Origin: Hydrogenophaga sp.
GTDB taxonomy: Bacteria > Pseudomonadota > Gammaproteobacteria > Burkholderiales > Burkholderiaceae_C
DNA length: 64,000 nucleotides
Assembly (NCBI RefSeq): GCF_011772445.1
Contig: NZ_WVZN01000003.1
Coordinates: forward strand, 1 to 64,000
Direction of reading: 5' to 3'
Shown here: piece by piece, positions 27,183-36,864 of the stretch
Position numbering within the stretch: the stretch's first letter is position 1
Layout of the letters: each line of letters starts with the position of its first letter
Position numbers and translations under genes: made by a program
Notes under the pieces: generated by a model
Database searches by the model: none
Told to the model about the DNA's origin: nothing
What the model saw: only the letters and a program-made list of their open reading frames with translations

Positions 27183-27842
27183 ATGTCCCTTCGCATCAAC
27201 GACACCGCACCGAACTTCACCGCCCAGACCACGCAGGGCGTGATCGACTTCCACGACTGGATCGGCGACGGGTGGGCGATCCTGTTCTCGCACCCCAAGG
27301 ACTTCACGCCCGTCTGCACCACCGAGCTGGGCTACATGGCGCGCATCAAGCCCGAGTTCGCCAAGCGCAACGCCAAGCTCATCGGCCTGTCGGTGGACCC
27401 GGTGGAGAGCCACGGCAAGTGGGTGGCCGACATCGAGGAAACGCAGGGCGCCACCGTCAGGTACCCCATGATCGGCGACGTCGATCTGAAGGTGGCCAAG
27501 CTCTACAACATGCTGCCGGCCGAAGAGCCCGGCACCGCCGACGGCCGCACCGCCGCCACCAACGCCACCGTGCGCTCGGTCTTCGTCATCGGCCCCGACA
27601 AGAAGATCAAGCTGATGCTGACCTACCCCATGACCACGGGCCGCAACTTCGACGAGATCCTGCGCGTGCTCGATTCGATGCAGCTCACCGCGAAGCACAA
27701 GGTGGCCACGCCGGTGAACTGGAAGCAGGGGCAGGACGTGATCATCGCCGGCTCGGTGAGCGACGAGGATGCGAAGACGCTGTTTCCCGAGGGCTGGAAA
27801 GCGCCCAAGCCCTACCTGCGCATCGTCAAGCAGCCGCGCTGA
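27183..27842 (+). CDS. 1-Cys peroxiredoxin (Prx6-type)
   Basis: Thiol peroxidase of 219 aa that reduces hydrogen peroxide and alkyl hydroperoxides. The peroxidatic cysteine is C45 in HPKDFTPVCTTE. The length and the C-terminal extension (about 165-219, including VNWKQGQDVIIAG) match the Prx6 group, and no second conserved cysteine is seen. A CAGGAG lies before the ATG. It may use glutathione, whose synthesis genes lie 1-7 kb away. Confidence 0.93.
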   Translation: MSLRINDTAPNFTAQTTQGVIDFHDWIGDGWAILFSHPKDFTPVCTTELGYMARIKPEFAKRNAKLIGLSVDPVESHGKWVADIEETQGATVRYPMIGDVDLKVAKLYNMLPAEEPGTADGRTAATNATVRSVFVIGPDKKIKLMLTYPMTTGRNFDEILRVLDSMQLTAKHKVATPVNWKQGQDVIIAGSVSDEDAKTLFPEGWKAPKPYLRIVKQPR

Positions 27843-27864
27843 GCGAAGCCGCCGCCCCGGGGCT

Positions 27865-28710
27865 TCACACGGGGGCTTTGGGCGGGGGCGTGTCGATCGC
27901 CGCGGGCTCGGCTGGCGCAGCCGGGGCCGGATCCTGCGTCAGCGTGAGCAGGATGTCGGCGTACCAGGCGCCGTTCAGTCCCAGGGACTCGTCCAGCACC
28001 TGGTCCCGGTTGCCCATGTCCAGGCGCGAGGAATGGATCCCCAACAACCGCCAGGGCAAGGCCCCGGTCGCAGGCCCGGTGTCGCGCATCACCACCGGCG
28101 CCCCGCTGATGCCGCGGTGCGCGCGCCCGTCGGTGAGGAACATGCCCTGGCTCTGGAAGCGAATGCCGAATGGTGAGGCGATGGCCGCGCGGCGCAGCAC
28201 CGGCAGCTGGTGCACCTCGTCCTGAAAGCCCAGCGGAAAGCCCACGATGAACACCGTGGCGTCCACCGGCACGGCACCGAAGTCGCGGATCAGATGCTCG
28301 GGCGTGAAGGCGAACAGCACCGCTTCGTCCGGCAGGGCCTCGCGCTCGACTTCCAGCACGGCCACATCGATGTCACCGCCGCCGTCCTGCCCCTGGCGCC
28401 ACGCGGCGATGCCGTCCGCGTAGAGCAGCATCGAAAAGCTTGTGCAGCGGGTCAGGTTCTTCGCATCCAGGTGCAGCGTGATCTCGATGCGGTCGGGCCG
28501 GTGGTCGCTGTCCTCGTCGATGAACACGTGCCGGCTGGTCGCGAGGAACAGGCGCTCCCCGCGCTGAAAGAAGAAGCCGCTCGCGTTGGTGAGCGACTGC
28601 TCGCCGTTGAAGGTGGAGATCTTCGGGGTGGCGAGAAACAGCGGGTCCACCGGCGGCGAGGCCATGGCCACGTTGGCGGGGACGGGCGGGGTGGTGGCTG
28701 GCGTGTTCAT
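27865..28710 (-). CDS. Trypsin-like peptidase domain protein
   Basis: A 281-aa protein with a chymotrypsin-fold protease domain. H61 in LATSRHVF, D113 or D115 in GGGDIDVAVLEV and S202 in HRGISGAPVV are the likely catalytic triad, with the GxSGxP signature intact. It has no clear signal peptide or PDZ domain, and the N- and C-terminal tails are Pro/Ala-rich. It therefore looks like a small cytoplasmic trypsin-like protein rather than a DegP protease. It follows gshB by 57 bases on the same strand. The substrate is unknown. Confidence 0.72.
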   Translation of the reverse strand: MNTPATTPPVPANVAMASPPVDPLFLATPKISTFNGEQSLTNASGFFFQRGERLFLATSRHVFIDEDSDHRPDRIEITLHLDAKNLTRCTSFSMLLYADGIAAWRQGQDGGGDIDVAVLEVEREALPDEAVLFAFTPEHLIRDFGAVPVDATVFIVGFPLGFQDEVHQLPVLRRAAIASPFGIRFQSQGMFLTDGRAHRGISGAPVVMRDTGPATGALPWRLLGIHSSRLDMGNRDQVLDESLGLNGAWYADILLTLTQDPAPAAPAEPAAIDTPPPKAPV

Positions 28711-28767
28711 GGCTCAGTGTGGGGCAAGCGGGCGTCCTGGCGCGGCATCACCTGGTAACACATCGCT

Positions 28768-29718
28768 TCAGCCCAGCGCCGCCTCCAGCGCGTCCACGAA
28801 CATGGCCGGCACGTCGAAGCCGGTCTGTTGCTGGATCTCCTGGAAGCAGGTGGGGCTGGTGACGTTGATCTCGGTCACGCGGTTGCCGATCATGTCCAGG
28901 CCCACCAGCAGCAGGCCGCGCGCCGCGAGCGTGGGTGCCATGGCCTCGGCCACGGCGCGGTTGTCATCGGACAGTGGCTGGGCCACGCCCTTGCCGCCGG
29001 CCGCCAGGTTGCCGCGCACCTCGCTGCCCTGAGGAATGCGCGCCAGCACGAAGGGCGCGACCTTGCCGCCGATCAGCAACAGGCGCTTGTCGCCCTGCAC
29101 GATCTCGGGCAGGTAGCGCTGCACCATCACGCTGGTGGCGCCGCCCTGGTTGAGGGTTTCGGTGATCGAGCCCAGGTTCAGGCCGTCTTCCTTCACGCGG
29201 AAGATGCCCATGCCGCCCATGCCGTCCAGCGGCTTGAGGATCACGTCGCGGTGCTCGGCGTGGAAGGCGCGCACGTCGTCGGCCGAGCGAGTGACCAGCG
29301 TGGGCGGCGCAAACTGCGGCCATTCCATCAGCGCCAGCTTCTCGGGGTGGTCGCGCAGCGCGGCCGGCTTGTTGAAGACGCGCGTGCCCTCGCGCTCGGC
29401 CTGCTCCAGCAGGTGGGTGGCGTAGAAGAACTCGCTGTCGAAGGGCGGGTCCTTGCGCATGAGCACGGCATCGAAGCCGGCCAGGGCCTCGCGGCCCTCG
29501 CCCGCCACATCGAACCAGTGGTCCAGCTCGCCCGTGAGGCGCAGGTGCCGCACGCGGGCCGTGACACGGCCGCCGCTCACCCACTGCAGGTCGCGCGGTT
29601 CGCAGGCCGCCAGCGTGTGGCCGCGGCGCTGCAGCTCCCGCATCATCGCGAAGGTGCTGTCCTTGTAGGTCTTGAAAACTTCGAGCGGGTCGGCAACGAC
29701 CAGAATCTTCTTCGTCAT
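28768..29718 (-). CDS. gshB: Glutathione synthetase
   Basis: ATP-grasp ligase that joins gamma-glutamylcysteine and glycine, the second step of glutathione synthesis; 316 aa, the normal length. Family landmarks are visible: the N-terminal KILVVADPLEVFKTYKDSTFAMM, VILKPLDGMGGMGIFRV in the ATP-binding loop, GDKRLLLIGG, and the C-terminal GLDMIGNRVTEINVTSPTCFQEI. The start overlaps the benE stop by four bases (ATGA). gshA lies upstream on the same strand with kup and benE in between. Confidence 0.97.
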   Translation of the reverse strand: MTKKILVVADPLEVFKTYKDSTFAMMRELQRRGHTLAACEPRDLQWVSGGRVTARVRHLRLTGELDHWFDVAGEGREALAGFDAVLMRKDPPFDSEFFYATHLLEQAEREGTRVFNKPAALRDHPEKLALMEWPQFAPPTLVTRSADDVRAFHAEHRDVILKPLDGMGGMGIFRVKEDGLNLGSITETLNQGGATSVMVQRYLPEIVQGDKRLLLIGGKVAPFVLARIPQGSEVRGNLAAGGKGVAQPLSDDNRAVAEAMAPTLAARGLLLVGLDMIGNRVTEINVTSPTCFQEIQQQTGFDVPAMFVDALEAALG

Positions 29719-30905
29719 GGGCGGGGAGGTGTTTTCGCGAGGCCGTACTGTTGCACAAAGAGCGCGACGGCGCCGGCCACCACCCCCCAAAAGGCCGAGC
29801 CGATGCCGGCGATTGCCACGCCGCTGAGCGTGACGAGAAAGGTGATGAGCGCGGCCTCGCGGTGCTGCTCGTCCTTGAGCGCGGCGTGCAGGCCGCCGCC
29901 GATGCTGCCCAGCAGGGCGATGCCCGCGATGCCCATCACCAGCTCGCGCGGAAACGCGATCAGCAGGCCGGTGACCAGCGCCCCCACCAGGCCGATGGCC
30001 ATGTACAGCGCGCCGCAGACCACGGCGGCGGTGTAGCGCTTCTCGCGGTCCGGGTGGGCTTCGGGGCCCATGCAGATGGCGGCGGTGATGGCCGACAGGT
30101 TGAGCGCGAAGGCGCCGAAGGGCGCCAGCAGCAGCGTGGCCACGCCCGTGACGGTGAGGATGCGGGAGATCGGCATGTCGTAGCCGGCCGCGCGAATGGC
30201 CGCCACGCCCGGCAGGTTCTGCGAAGCCATGGTGACGATGAACAGCGGCAGCGCCAGGCTGGTGAGGGCGGCCACGCTGAAGCTGGGCGCGGTGAATACC
30301 GGCACCGCCCATTCGAGCGTGAGCGCCCCGGCATTGAAACGGCCGGCGGCCACCACTTGCGCCACGCCCGCGAGCAGCGTGAACACCACCGCATAGCGCG
30401 GGGCCAGGCGGCGCGACACCAGATACACCAGCAGCATCAGCACCACCAGGGCCAGGGCGGTCTGCGCCGCGCCGAAGGCCTGCAGGCCGAAGCGCGCCAG
30501 CACGCCGGCGAGCAGCGCCGAGGCGATGGCCATGGGGATGCGGTTCATCACGCGCTCGAACCAGCCGGTGGCGCCCGCCAGGGTGATGAGCGCCCCGCAG
30601 ATCAGAAAAGCGCCAATGGCCTCGGCCATGGTGAAGCCGCCCGCGAGGCCCGCGCTGGCCAGCACCGCCGCGCCGGGCGTGCTCCAGGCCACCATCACCG
30701 GCTGGCGCAGGATGAGCGAGGGAATCGCCGAGCACAGTCCCATGCCCAGCCCCAGCGCCCACATCCAGGAGGTGATCTGCGCCGGCGTGGCGTTGAAGGC
30801 CTGCGCCGCCTGGAAGACGATGGCCACCGAACTCGTGAAGCCCACGAGCACCGCGACGAAGCCGGCGGTGGCGGCGGAGAGGCTGAGGTCACGGAAGAAT
30901 CGCAT
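29715..30905 (-). CDS. BenE-family benzoate/H+ symporter-like transporter
   Basis: Membrane transporter of 396 aa with about 12 hydrophobic segments. It matches BenE in its N-terminus (AGFVAVLVGFTSSVAIVFQAA), the TPGAAVLAS segment near residue 75 and the SQNLPGVAAIRAAGYDMP segment near 240. BenE takes up benzoate with a proton, and the nearby aromatic oxygenase loci make such a substrate plausible. It is coupled to gshB by a four-base overlap and follows kup by 31 bases, which suggests shared transcription with genes of unrelated function. Confidence 0.88.
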   Translation of the reverse strand: MRFFRDLSLSAATAGFVAVLVGFTSSVAIVFQAAQAFNATPAQITSWMWALGLGMGLCSAIPSLILRQPVMVAWSTPGAAVLASAGLAGGFTMAEAIGAFLICGALITLAGATGWFERVMNRIPMAIASALLAGVLARFGLQAFGAAQTALALVVLMLLVYLVSRRLAPRYAVVFTLLAGVAQVVAAGRFNAGALTLEWAVPVFTAPSFSVAALTSLALPLFIVTMASQNLPGVAAIRAAGYDMPISRILTVTGVATLLLAPFGAFALNLSAITAAICMGPEAHPDREKRYTAAVVCGALYMAIGLVGALVTGLLIAFPRELVMGIAGIALLGSIGGGLHAALKDEQHREAALITFLVTLSGVAIAGIGSAFWGVVAGAVALFVQQYGLAKTPPRP

Positions 30906-30936
30906 CGCGCGATTCTGCCGGGAGTCCGCCCGGGGC

Positions 30937-32808
30937 CTAGATCTCGACCTTGGAGCCGAGCTCCACCACCGCGTTCGCCGGCAGGTGCAGGAAGGCCGCG
31001 GCGCCGGCGGCGTTGTGGTGCATGGCGGCGAAGAGCTTTTCGCGCCAGGGCGCCATGCCGCCGCCCAGCGTGGGCGTGACCACGTCGCGCGAGAGGAAGT
31101 AGCTGGTGGTCATGGGCTGGAGCTCGCAGCCGCGCAGGCGCAGGGGCTCCAGCGCGGCGGGCACGTCGGGGTCGTTCTTGAATCCGTAGTGGATGGTGAC
31201 GGCCCAGCAGTCGTGGCCCAGAGGCTCGACCTCCAGGCGTTCGTTGAAGCCGATCCAGGGCACCTGATGCGAGCGCACGGTGACGAACAGGTTCTGCTCG
31301 TGCAGCACCTTGTTGTGCTTGAGGTTGTGCAGCAGCGCGTTGGGCACGATGCCGGGCTCGGCCGTCATGAACACCGCCACGCCCGGCACGCGCAGCGGGG
31401 GCTCGACGAACACCGCATCGAGGAAGCCGTTGAGGTCCAGCGACTCGGCCTGCTGCGCCTTGGACATCAGTCGACGCCCCTGCTTCCAGGTCATCATGAG
31501 CGTGAACACCCCGCCACCGATGACCAGCGGAAACCAGCCCCCGTGGAACAGCTTGAGCATGTTGGAGCTGAAGAAGGCCAGGTCGATCAGGAAGAACGCT
31601 CCGGTGGCGGTCACGCACAGCCACAGTGGGTACTTCCACGCGTGACGGATGACGAAGAAGGTGAGCGTGGTCGTGATGAGCATGTCCAGCGTGACCGCGA
31701 TGCCGTAGGCCGAGGCGAGGTTGCTGGAGGACTTGAACATCACCACCGCGAGCACGATGGCGGTGAACAGCGCCCAGTTCACGAACGGGATGTAGATCTG
31801 CCCCGTGTCGCGCACGCTGGTGTGGCGCAGGTTCAGGCGCGGCAGGTAGCCGAGCTGGATGGCCTGCTTGGTGACGCTGAAGGCGCCCGAGATGAGCGCC
31901 TGGGAGGCAATCACCGTGGCCATGGTGGCCAGCGCCACCAGCGGCAGCAGGGCCCAGGTGGGCGCCATCCGGTAGAAGGGGTTGCTCACCGCGCTCGGGT
32001 CGGCCAGCAGCAGGGCGCCCTGGCCGAAGTAGTTGAGCGTGAGGCAAGGCATGACCACCGAGAACCAGGCCAGGCGGATCGGCTTCTTGCCGAAGTGGCC
32101 GAGGTCGGCGTAGAGCGCCTCGGCGCCCGTGACGGCCAGCACCACCGCTCCCAGAATGATGAAGCTGGTGCCCGGCTGTTCCCACAGGAAGCGCAGCGCG
32201 TGGTGCGGGCTGAGCGCGCCCAGGATCTCGGGGTGGTGCACGATGTGCGAGATGCCCAGGGCGGCCACGGCAAGGAACCACAGCAGCGTGATCGGCCCGA
32301 AGTAGCGGCCAATGCCGCCGGTGCCGCGCTTCTGCACGGCGAACAGCACCAGCAGCACCAGCAGGGTCAGCGGGATGACGTAGTGGTGCAGCGCCGGCGA
32401 GATCACCGTGAGGCCCTCGACCGCCGAGAGCACGGAGATCGCCGGGGTGATGACGCCGTCGCCATAGAACAGCGAGGTGCCGAAGATGCCGATCACCAGC
32501 AGGGACCGGCGCAGCGCGGGCTTGTCCTTCACCGCGTTGGCGGCCAGTGCCAGCATGGCGATCAGGCCGCCTTCGCCCGCGTTGTCGGCGCGCAGCACCA
32601 GCACCACGTACTTGAGCGAGACGATGGTCGTCAGCGTCCAGAAGATGATGGACAGGACGCCATAGACGTTGGCGTGGGTGAAGGGAACGTGGCCGGATCC
32701 GAAGATCTCTTTCACGGCGTACAGCACGCTGGTGCCGATGTCGCCGTAAACCACACCGATGGCGCCGAGCGTGAGGGCGGCCAGCGAGGACGGAGCGCGG
32801 GAGTTCAA
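30937..32808 (-). CDS. kup: KUP-type low-affinity potassium transporter
   Basis: K+/H+ symporter of the KUP/HAK family, 623 aa, the typical length. The first 430 residues hold about 12 membrane helices, with the family signature [19 protein letters not shown] at about 18-36 and [20 protein letters not shown] near 105. A soluble C-terminal domain ends [16 protein letters not shown], which is characteristic of Kup. It lies downstream of gshA with a 145-bp gap, in which I see no clear regulatory RNA. Confidence 0.96.
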   Translation of the reverse strand: MNSRAPSSLAALTLGAIGVVYGDIGTSVLYAVKEIFGSGHVPFTHANVYGVLSIIFWTLTTIVSLKYVVLVLRADNAGEGGLIAMLALAANAVKDKPALRRSLLVIGIFGTSLFYGDGVITPAISVLSAVEGLTVISPALHHYVIPLTLLVLLVLFAVQKRGTGGIGRYFGPITLLWFLAVAALGISHIVHHPEILGALSPHHALRFLWEQPGTSFIILGAVVLAVTGAEALYADLGHFGKKPIRLAWFSVVMPCLTLNYFGQGALLLADPSAVSNPFYRMAPTWALLPLVALATMATVIASQALISGAFSVTKQAIQLGYLPRLNLRHTSVRDTGQIYIPFVNWALFTAIVLAVVMFKSSSNLASAYGIAVTLDMLITTTLTFFVIRHAWKYPLWLCVTATGAFFLIDLAFFSSNMLKLFHGGWFPLVIGGGVFTLMMTWKQGRRLMSKAQQAESLDLNGFLDAVFVEPPLRVPGVAVFMTAEPGIVPNALLHNLKHNKVLHEQNLFVTVRSHQVPWIGFNERLEVEPLGHDCWAVTIHYGFKNDPDVPAALEPLRLRGCELQPMTTSYFLSRDVVTPTLGGGMAPWREKLFAAMHHNAAGAAAFLHLPANAVVELGSKVEI

Positions 32809-32953
32809 ACCGGAGGCCCCGCCGGAAAACCACGGGGCGTGTGCGTCAGGAGTGGGCGATTCTGCGCCTCTGCCCGGGTGGGCGCCACCGGGTGTGGCCC
32901 CTGAAACCGGTCCCGGCGGGGTTTTTGTTGCATTGCAGCAACCTGGCGGGCCC

Positions 32954-34246
32954 TCAGTCCAGGTTCTCGGCCTCGGGGTCCGTGGCCTCCAGCTCGTAGC
33001 TGGCGGCCAGCATGGCCAGGCGGCCGATGACGCCGTACATGTAGAAGCGGTTGGGCACGCTCGCGCCGGGTTTCACACCGGGTTGCGGCAGTTGCGCGCT
33101 CTGCTCGAAGGCCAGGGGCACGAAGCTCGAGCCCGGGGCGTTGAGGTTCTCGTCCTCGCCGCGGTCGGCGTGGATGCGGTAGAAGCCGCCGACGACGTAG
33201 CGGTCCATCATGTAGACCACCGGCTCGGCCACGGCGCTGTTGATGCGCTCGTGCGTGAGCACGCCTTCCTGGATCAGCACCTCGGAGACGGCCTGCCCGC
33301 CCTGCCCCGTGGCCATGCGGGCCTTGGTCTTGGGCGAGAGCTTGTCGATCTCCTTGGCGTCTCGCACGGTCATGATGCCCATGCCGCCTGTGCCGTTGTC
33401 GGCCTTGACGACCACGAAGGGCTTCTCGTTGATGCCGTATTCCTTGTACTTGCGGCGCACCTTGGTGAGCAGCGCGTCGGTGTTGCTGCGCAGGCACTCC
33501 AGGCCCGCATCGGCTTCGAAATCCACCTCGCCGCACTGGGCGAACAGGGGATTGATGAGCCAGGGGTCCATGCCCAGCAGCTTGCCGAAGCGCTTGGACA
33601 CTTCTTCATAGATCTTGAAGTGCGTGCTCTTGCGGCGCGTGGGCCAGCCGCCGTGCAGCGGCGGCAGCAGATACTGCTCGTGCAGTTCTTCCAGGATGCC
33701 GGGCACGCCCGCGCTCAGGTCGTTGTTGAGCAGGATGGTGCAGGGGTCGAAGTTCTTCAGGCCCAGGCGGCGCTTGCCGCGCGTGAGCGGCTCCAGCGTG
33801 ACGTGGCTGCCATCGGGCAGGTCGATGCGCGTGGGCTGGGTGACGTCGTTGGACAGGGAGCCCAGGCGCACGTTGAGCCCGGCCATGTAGAAGATCTTCT
33901 GCAGCGTGGCCAGGTTGCTCAGGTAGAAGGTGTCGCGGGTGTTCTCGGGCACCAGCAGCAGGTTCTTGGCCTCGGGGCAGATCTTCTCGATGGCGGCCAT
34001 GGCGGCCTGCACCGCCAGCGGGATCATCTCGGGCGTGAGGTGGTTCCAGCCGCCGGGAAAGAGGTTGGTGTCCACCGGTGCGAGCTTGAAGCCCGCGTTG
34101 CGCACGTCGACCGAGGTGTAGAACGGCGGCGTGTGCTCCATCCATTCCAGCCGGAACCAGCGCTCGATGACCGGCGTGGATTCGAGGATGCGCTGCTCGA
34201 GCTCGTTGATCGGGCCGGTGAGGGCGGTGACGAGGTGGGGGACCAT
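32954..34246 (-). CDS. gshA: Glutamate-cysteine ligase, proteobacterial (Thiobacillus ferrooxidans) type
   Basis: Catalyses ATP-dependent formation of gamma-glutamylcysteine, the first step of glutathione synthesis; 430 aa. It is unlike E. coli GshA and matches the type found in Burkholderiales and Acidithiobacillus, with landmarks [42 protein letters not shown] and [15 protein letters not shown] start it at 34246 (MVPHLVTAL); the frame is open further upstream, but that stretch overlaps the next gene out of frame and has no homology to this family. It heads the gshA-kup-benE-gshB run. Confidence 0.95.
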   Translation of the reverse strand: MVPHLVTALTGPINELEQRILESTPVIERWFRLEWMEHTPPFYTSVDVRNAGFKLAPVDTNLFPGGWNHLTPEMIPLAVQAAMAAIEKICPEAKNLLLVPENTRDTFYLSNLATLQKIFYMAGLNVRLGSLSNDVTQPTRIDLPDGSHVTLEPLTRGKRRLGLKNFDPCTILLNNDLSAGVPGILEELHEQYLLPPLHGGWPTRRKSTHFKIYEEVSKRFGKLLGMDPWLINPLFAQCGEVDFEADAGLECLRSNTDALLTKVRRKYKEYGINEKPFVVVKADNGTGGMGIMTVRDAKEIDKLSPKTKARMATGQGGQAVSEVLIQEGVLTHERINSAVAEPVVYMMDRYVVGGFYRIHADRGEDENLNAPGSSFVPLAFEQSAQLPQPGVKPGASVPNRFYMYGVIGRLAMLAASYELEATDPEAENLD

Positions 34247-34328
34247 GGCGGGTGCGGGACCGGGGCGGGACGGCCAGTGTAAATGGGGACGGTGACGGGT
34301 ATTCCAAGGTCCCCCGGCTGCTGCACCC

Positions 34329-34766
34329 TCAGCCCCCGGCCAGCGGCTCGCTCGGCTCGCTCGTGAAGCCCCGGCACACGGCGGCGAGCTTGTTGCCGTC
34401 GGGGTCGCGCACGTAGGCGGCGTAGAAGTCGGGGTTGTAGTGGGGGCGCAGGCCGGGCTCGCCCTCGCTGCGGCCGCCGTGGGCCAGCGCGGCGGCGTGG
34501 AAGTCGCGCACCTGCTGCCAGTTTGCCGCGGCGAAGGCCACCATGCTGCCGTTGCCCACGCCCGCGGGGCCACCGTCAAAGGGCGTGCACAGCCAGAGCG
34601 CGAGCTGCACGCGGCCCTCGTCTTCGTATCGGCCCCAGCCGATCCAGCCGGGCTCTTCCGTGCCGGGCGGTTCGGCGCGCACCTGCCCGAGCGCGCCGAG
34701 CACGGCGTCGTAGAAGCGCGCGGCGCGCGCCAGGTCGTCGGTGCCCAGGGTGATGTAGGTGAACAT
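34329..34766 (-). CDS. VOC-family (glyoxalase/bleomycin resistance fold) protein
   Basis: A 145-aa protein of the vicinal-oxygen-chelate superfamily. It starts MFTYITLGTDDLARAARFYDAVLGAL, the first beta-alpha module, and ends with AAYVRDPDGNKLAAVCRGF, the second metal-binding module. AAGGAG lies seven bases before the ATG. It is the last of seven small genes running on the same strand into gshA, so a glutathione-dependent detoxification role is attractive but unproven. Confidence 0.85.
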   Translation of the reverse strand: MFTYITLGTDDLARAARFYDAVLGALGQVRAEPPGTEEPGWIGWGRYEDEGRVQLALWLCTPFDGGPAGVGNGSMVAFAAANWQQVRDFHAAALAHGGRSEGEPGLRPHYNPDFYAAYVRDPDGNKLAAVCRGFTSEPSEPLAGG

Positions 34767-34789
34767 GGGCGCTCCTTGGGCAAGCGATC

Positions 34790-35176
34790 TCAGCCGGACG
34801 CCTTGAGCGCCGTCACCTCGATCTCGATGCGCATGCGCGGGTCGGCCAGGCCGGCGGAGATCATCATGGCCGCCGGCCGCACCTCGCCGAAGAAACGGCG
34901 CAGCACGGGCCAGGTCTTGGGGAATTCGCCGCCGTCGGGCAGCACGTAGTTCACGCGCACCACGTCGCGCAGACTGGCGCCGGCCTGTTGCAGGGCGGCC
35001 TCGATGTTGCGCAGGCACTGCTCGGTCTGCGTTTCGATGTCGGGCGCGATGGTCATCGTGGTGTAGTCGAAACCCGTGGTGCCGGAGACGAAGACCCAGT
35101 CGCCCTGGACGACGGCGCGCGAGTAGCCGATCTCCGCCTCGAAGGTGGAGCCGGACGAGATGAGGGTGCGGGACAT
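34790..35176 (-). CDS. RidA/YjgF-family protein
   Basis: A 128-aa RidA-superfamily member. RidA itself hydrolyses reactive enamine/imine intermediates released by PLP enzymes. The landmark Arg is present in the ADPRMRIEIEVTALK region, matching the R105 region of RidA proteins, with YSRAVVQGDWVFVSGTTGFD at about 18-37. It starts two bases after the DUF1304 stop, so the two are co-translated. The divergent N-terminus suggests an Rid1-7-type paralogue rather than RidA itself. Confidence 0.88.
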   Translation of the reverse strand: MSRTLISSGSTFEAEIGYSRAVVQGDWVFVSGTTGFDYTTMTIAPDIETQTEQCLRNIEAALQQAGASLRDVVRVNYVLPDGGEFPKTWPVLRRFFGEVRPAAMMISAGLADPRMRIEIEVTALKASG

Positions 35177-35178
35177 GC

Positions 35179-35541
35179 TCAGCGGCCCAGGTAGAGAAGC
35201 ACGAGGCCGAGCGCGGCCGGCACGGCCTGCACGAACAGGATGCGCTTGCTGGCCGTGGCGGCGCCATACAGGCCGGCCACCAGCACGCACAGCAGGAAGA
35301 ACACCTTGACCGCGAAGCCTTCCGGCCCGAGGAACAGGCCCCAGAACAGGCCGGCCGCCAGGAAGCCGTTGTAGAGGCCCTGGTTGGCCGCCAGCACCTT
35401 GGTCTGCGCGGCGAACTCGGGCGTGAGATTGAAGGCCTTCATGCCCTTGGGCTTGTCCCACAGGAACATCTCGAGCACGAGGATGTAGACGTGGATGAGT
35501 GCGACAAGCAGCACGACGACATGGGCGACGGTGGCGAGCAT
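35179..35541 (-). CDS. DUF1304 membrane protein
   Basis: A 120-aa integral membrane protein with four predicted helices (about 3-25, 53-72, 76-93 and 100-118). It fits DUF1304, including the HVYILVLEMFLWDKPKGMKAF segment after helix 1 and LAANQGLYNGFLAAGL. The function is unknown. It lies in a run of small metabolic and stress-type genes between a VOC protein and RidA. Confidence 0.85.
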   Translation of the reverse strand: MLATVAHVVVLLVALIHVYILVLEMFLWDKPKGMKAFNLTPEFAAQTKVLAANQGLYNGFLAAGLFWGLFLGPEGFAVKVFFLLCVLVAGLYGAATASKRILFVQAVPAALGLVLLYLGR

Positions 35542-35567
35542 GAGGGAGGTCCTTGGGTGTGGTGGGC

Positions 35568-35972
35568 TCAGGCCACCTCATCGTAGCCGCGCCCCAGCCA
35601 CTGCAGGAAGCAGAAGCCGTGGCCGAAGGGGTCGCGCAGGCAGGCCTGGCGGCCCCAGACGAAATCCTCGATCGGCAGGTCCAGCGTCGCGCCAGCGGCC
35701 ATCGCCTGGTGCGTGGCGGCCTCCACGTCGGGCACCACGAAGTCCAGGTGCACGGGCGTCCAGTGCCGGCCGTAGTCGCGCACCAGCGTGGCCTGGGGCA
35801 CGGGCGTGGTGCGGGGCTCCTTGAGCAGGAGCATCACGCGCAGGCCCGCGCCTTCCAGCTCGGCCACGGTGTCGTCGAACAGGCGGCGCACCAGCGTGAG
35901 GCCGGTGGCGCGCGCATGGAACTCGATGGCGGCGTCGAGATCGGGAACGTCGATGTTGATGATCGCCTGCAT
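35568..35972 (-). CDS. VOC-family (glyoxalase-like) protein
   Basis: A 134-aa PhnB/glyoxalase-fold protein. It starts MQAIINIDVPDLDAAIEFHARATGL and ends RDPFGHGFCFLQWLGRGYDEV, with WTPVHLDFVVPDVEAATHQAMAAGA opening the second module. I chose the ATG at 35972, which gives the canonical N-terminus; a longer frame would run into the DUF1772 gene. It is the second VOC protein of this cluster. Confidence 0.85.
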   Translation of the reverse strand: MQAIINIDVPDLDAAIEFHARATGLTLVRRLFDDTVAELEGAGLRVMLLLKEPRTTPVPQATLVRDYGRHWTPVHLDFVVPDVEAATHQAMAAGATLDLPIEDFVWGRQACLRDPFGHGFCFLQWLGRGYDEVA

Positions 35973-35992
35973 GGTGTTCGTCGAGATCCGTT

Positions 35993-36463
35993 TCAGCGCA
36001 GCAGGGCCATCGCCGCGCACACCACGGCCAGCGTCGGCGCCAGCGTGCGCACGTGGTTCCAGAATGTCCATTCGCGCACGTAGCGCGGCCAGTACCCGGT
36101 GGCCTCAGGCGCATCGGCGTCCAGGCGCGCCAGGCGTTCGTTGCGTGGCACGTTGAAGGCCATGGTGACGCCGAAGCAGCCCAGCACGTAGAGCAGGCCG
36201 GCGGCGACCATCCAGGCCGAGGCCACCCCGCGCCAGTCGAACACGGCCAGGCCGATGGCCAGCAGCCCCAGCACCGCCGTGCCCATGAAGCAGCCCAGGA
36301 ACATCGGGTTGAGCACCACCACGTTGATGCGCTGCATGGCGGCCACGCCCTGCGCGGCGGGCAACTGCGCCAGTGCCTTCATCACGAAGGTGGAGAAGGC
36401 GAAGAACACCCCCGCCATGAGGCCCGAGCCGACGATCAGGGCGATGGCGAGGGCCGCGTTCAT
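35993..36463 (-). CDS. DUF1772 (anthrone oxygenase-like) membrane protein
   Basis: A 156-aa membrane protein with four helices (about 5-25, 52-72, 80-100 and 135-155). It matches DUF1772, a family related to fungal anthrone oxygenases, in GSGLMAGVFFAFSTFVMKAL and in the VPRNERLA and YVREWTFWNHVRT motifs. It overlaps the end of the YciI gene by four bases, so translation is coupled. Its biochemical role in bacteria is not established. Confidence 0.85.
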   Translation of the reverse strand: MNAALAIALIVGSGLMAGVFFAFSTFVMKALAQLPAAQGVAAMQRINVVVLNPMFLGCFMGTAVLGLLAIGLAVFDWRGVASAWMVAAGLLYVLGCFGVTMAFNVPRNERLARLDADAPEATGYWPRYVREWTFWNHVRTLAPTLAVVCAAMALLR

Positions 36464-36837
36464 GTGCTGGCCATGGGCGTTTCATTGGCGGCGCGAAACG
36501 CGCTCGCGCGCTCGGCCTCCAGCGGCCGGATCTCGTAGCTCAGCCCGCAGGCCAGGCAGGGGTTCTTCGCCGCGATGCGCGCGGCCTCATCCAGGCTGTC
36601 GGCCACGATGAACCAGTAGCCGCCGATGATTTCCTTGGCCTCGGTGAAGGGCCCGTCGAGCACGCGCTCGCGGGTGACGAGCCGGCAGCCCGTGCCCAGC
36701 CGGCTGCCGCCCTTGAACACGCCAGCGGCGGCCTGCTCGTCGAACCACCCATAGAACGCGTCGATGGCGCCCTGGATCTGTTCGGGGGATTGGTCGGCGT
36801 CCCATTGGCCTCGGGACAGCAGCAGGAATTCGCTCAT
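36460..36837 (-). CDS. YciI-family (DGPF-domain) protein
   Basis: A 125-aa YCII-related protein with the DGPF motif intact (VLDGPFTEAKEIIGGYWFI). In the family a conserved His-Asp pair can support hydrolase-like chemistry; the DGPF-type subfamily often accompanies ECF sigma factors, but none is present here. A GGAGACA lies ten bases before the ATG. It overlaps the DUF1772 gene that follows. Confidence 0.88.
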   Translation of the reverse strand: MSEFLLLSRGQWDADQSPEQIQGAIDAFYGWFDEQAAAGVFKGGSRLGTGCRLVTRERVLDGPFTEAKEIIGGYWFIVADSLDEAARIAAKNPCLACGLSYEIRPLEAERASAFRAANETPMAST

Positions 36838-36864
36838 GGACGGGTGTCTCCAGTGGAAGGGGAA

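Noticed and set aside
30937-32904. Long plus-strand frames opposite kup and gshA
   Set aside because: Both minus-strand genes are full-length with clear family motifs, and the plus-strand frames have shadow-type composition.
32809-32953. A riboswitch or terminator ahead of kup
   Set aside because: A short GTTGC/GCAAC stem is visible, but with no T tract in the direction of transcription and no recognisable conserved RNA core.
34247-34783. N-terminal extension of gshA into the preceding VOC gene
   Set aside because: The extension is an out-of-frame reading of the VOC gene, has no similarity to glutamate-cysteine ligases and would make the protein 609 aa instead of about 430.
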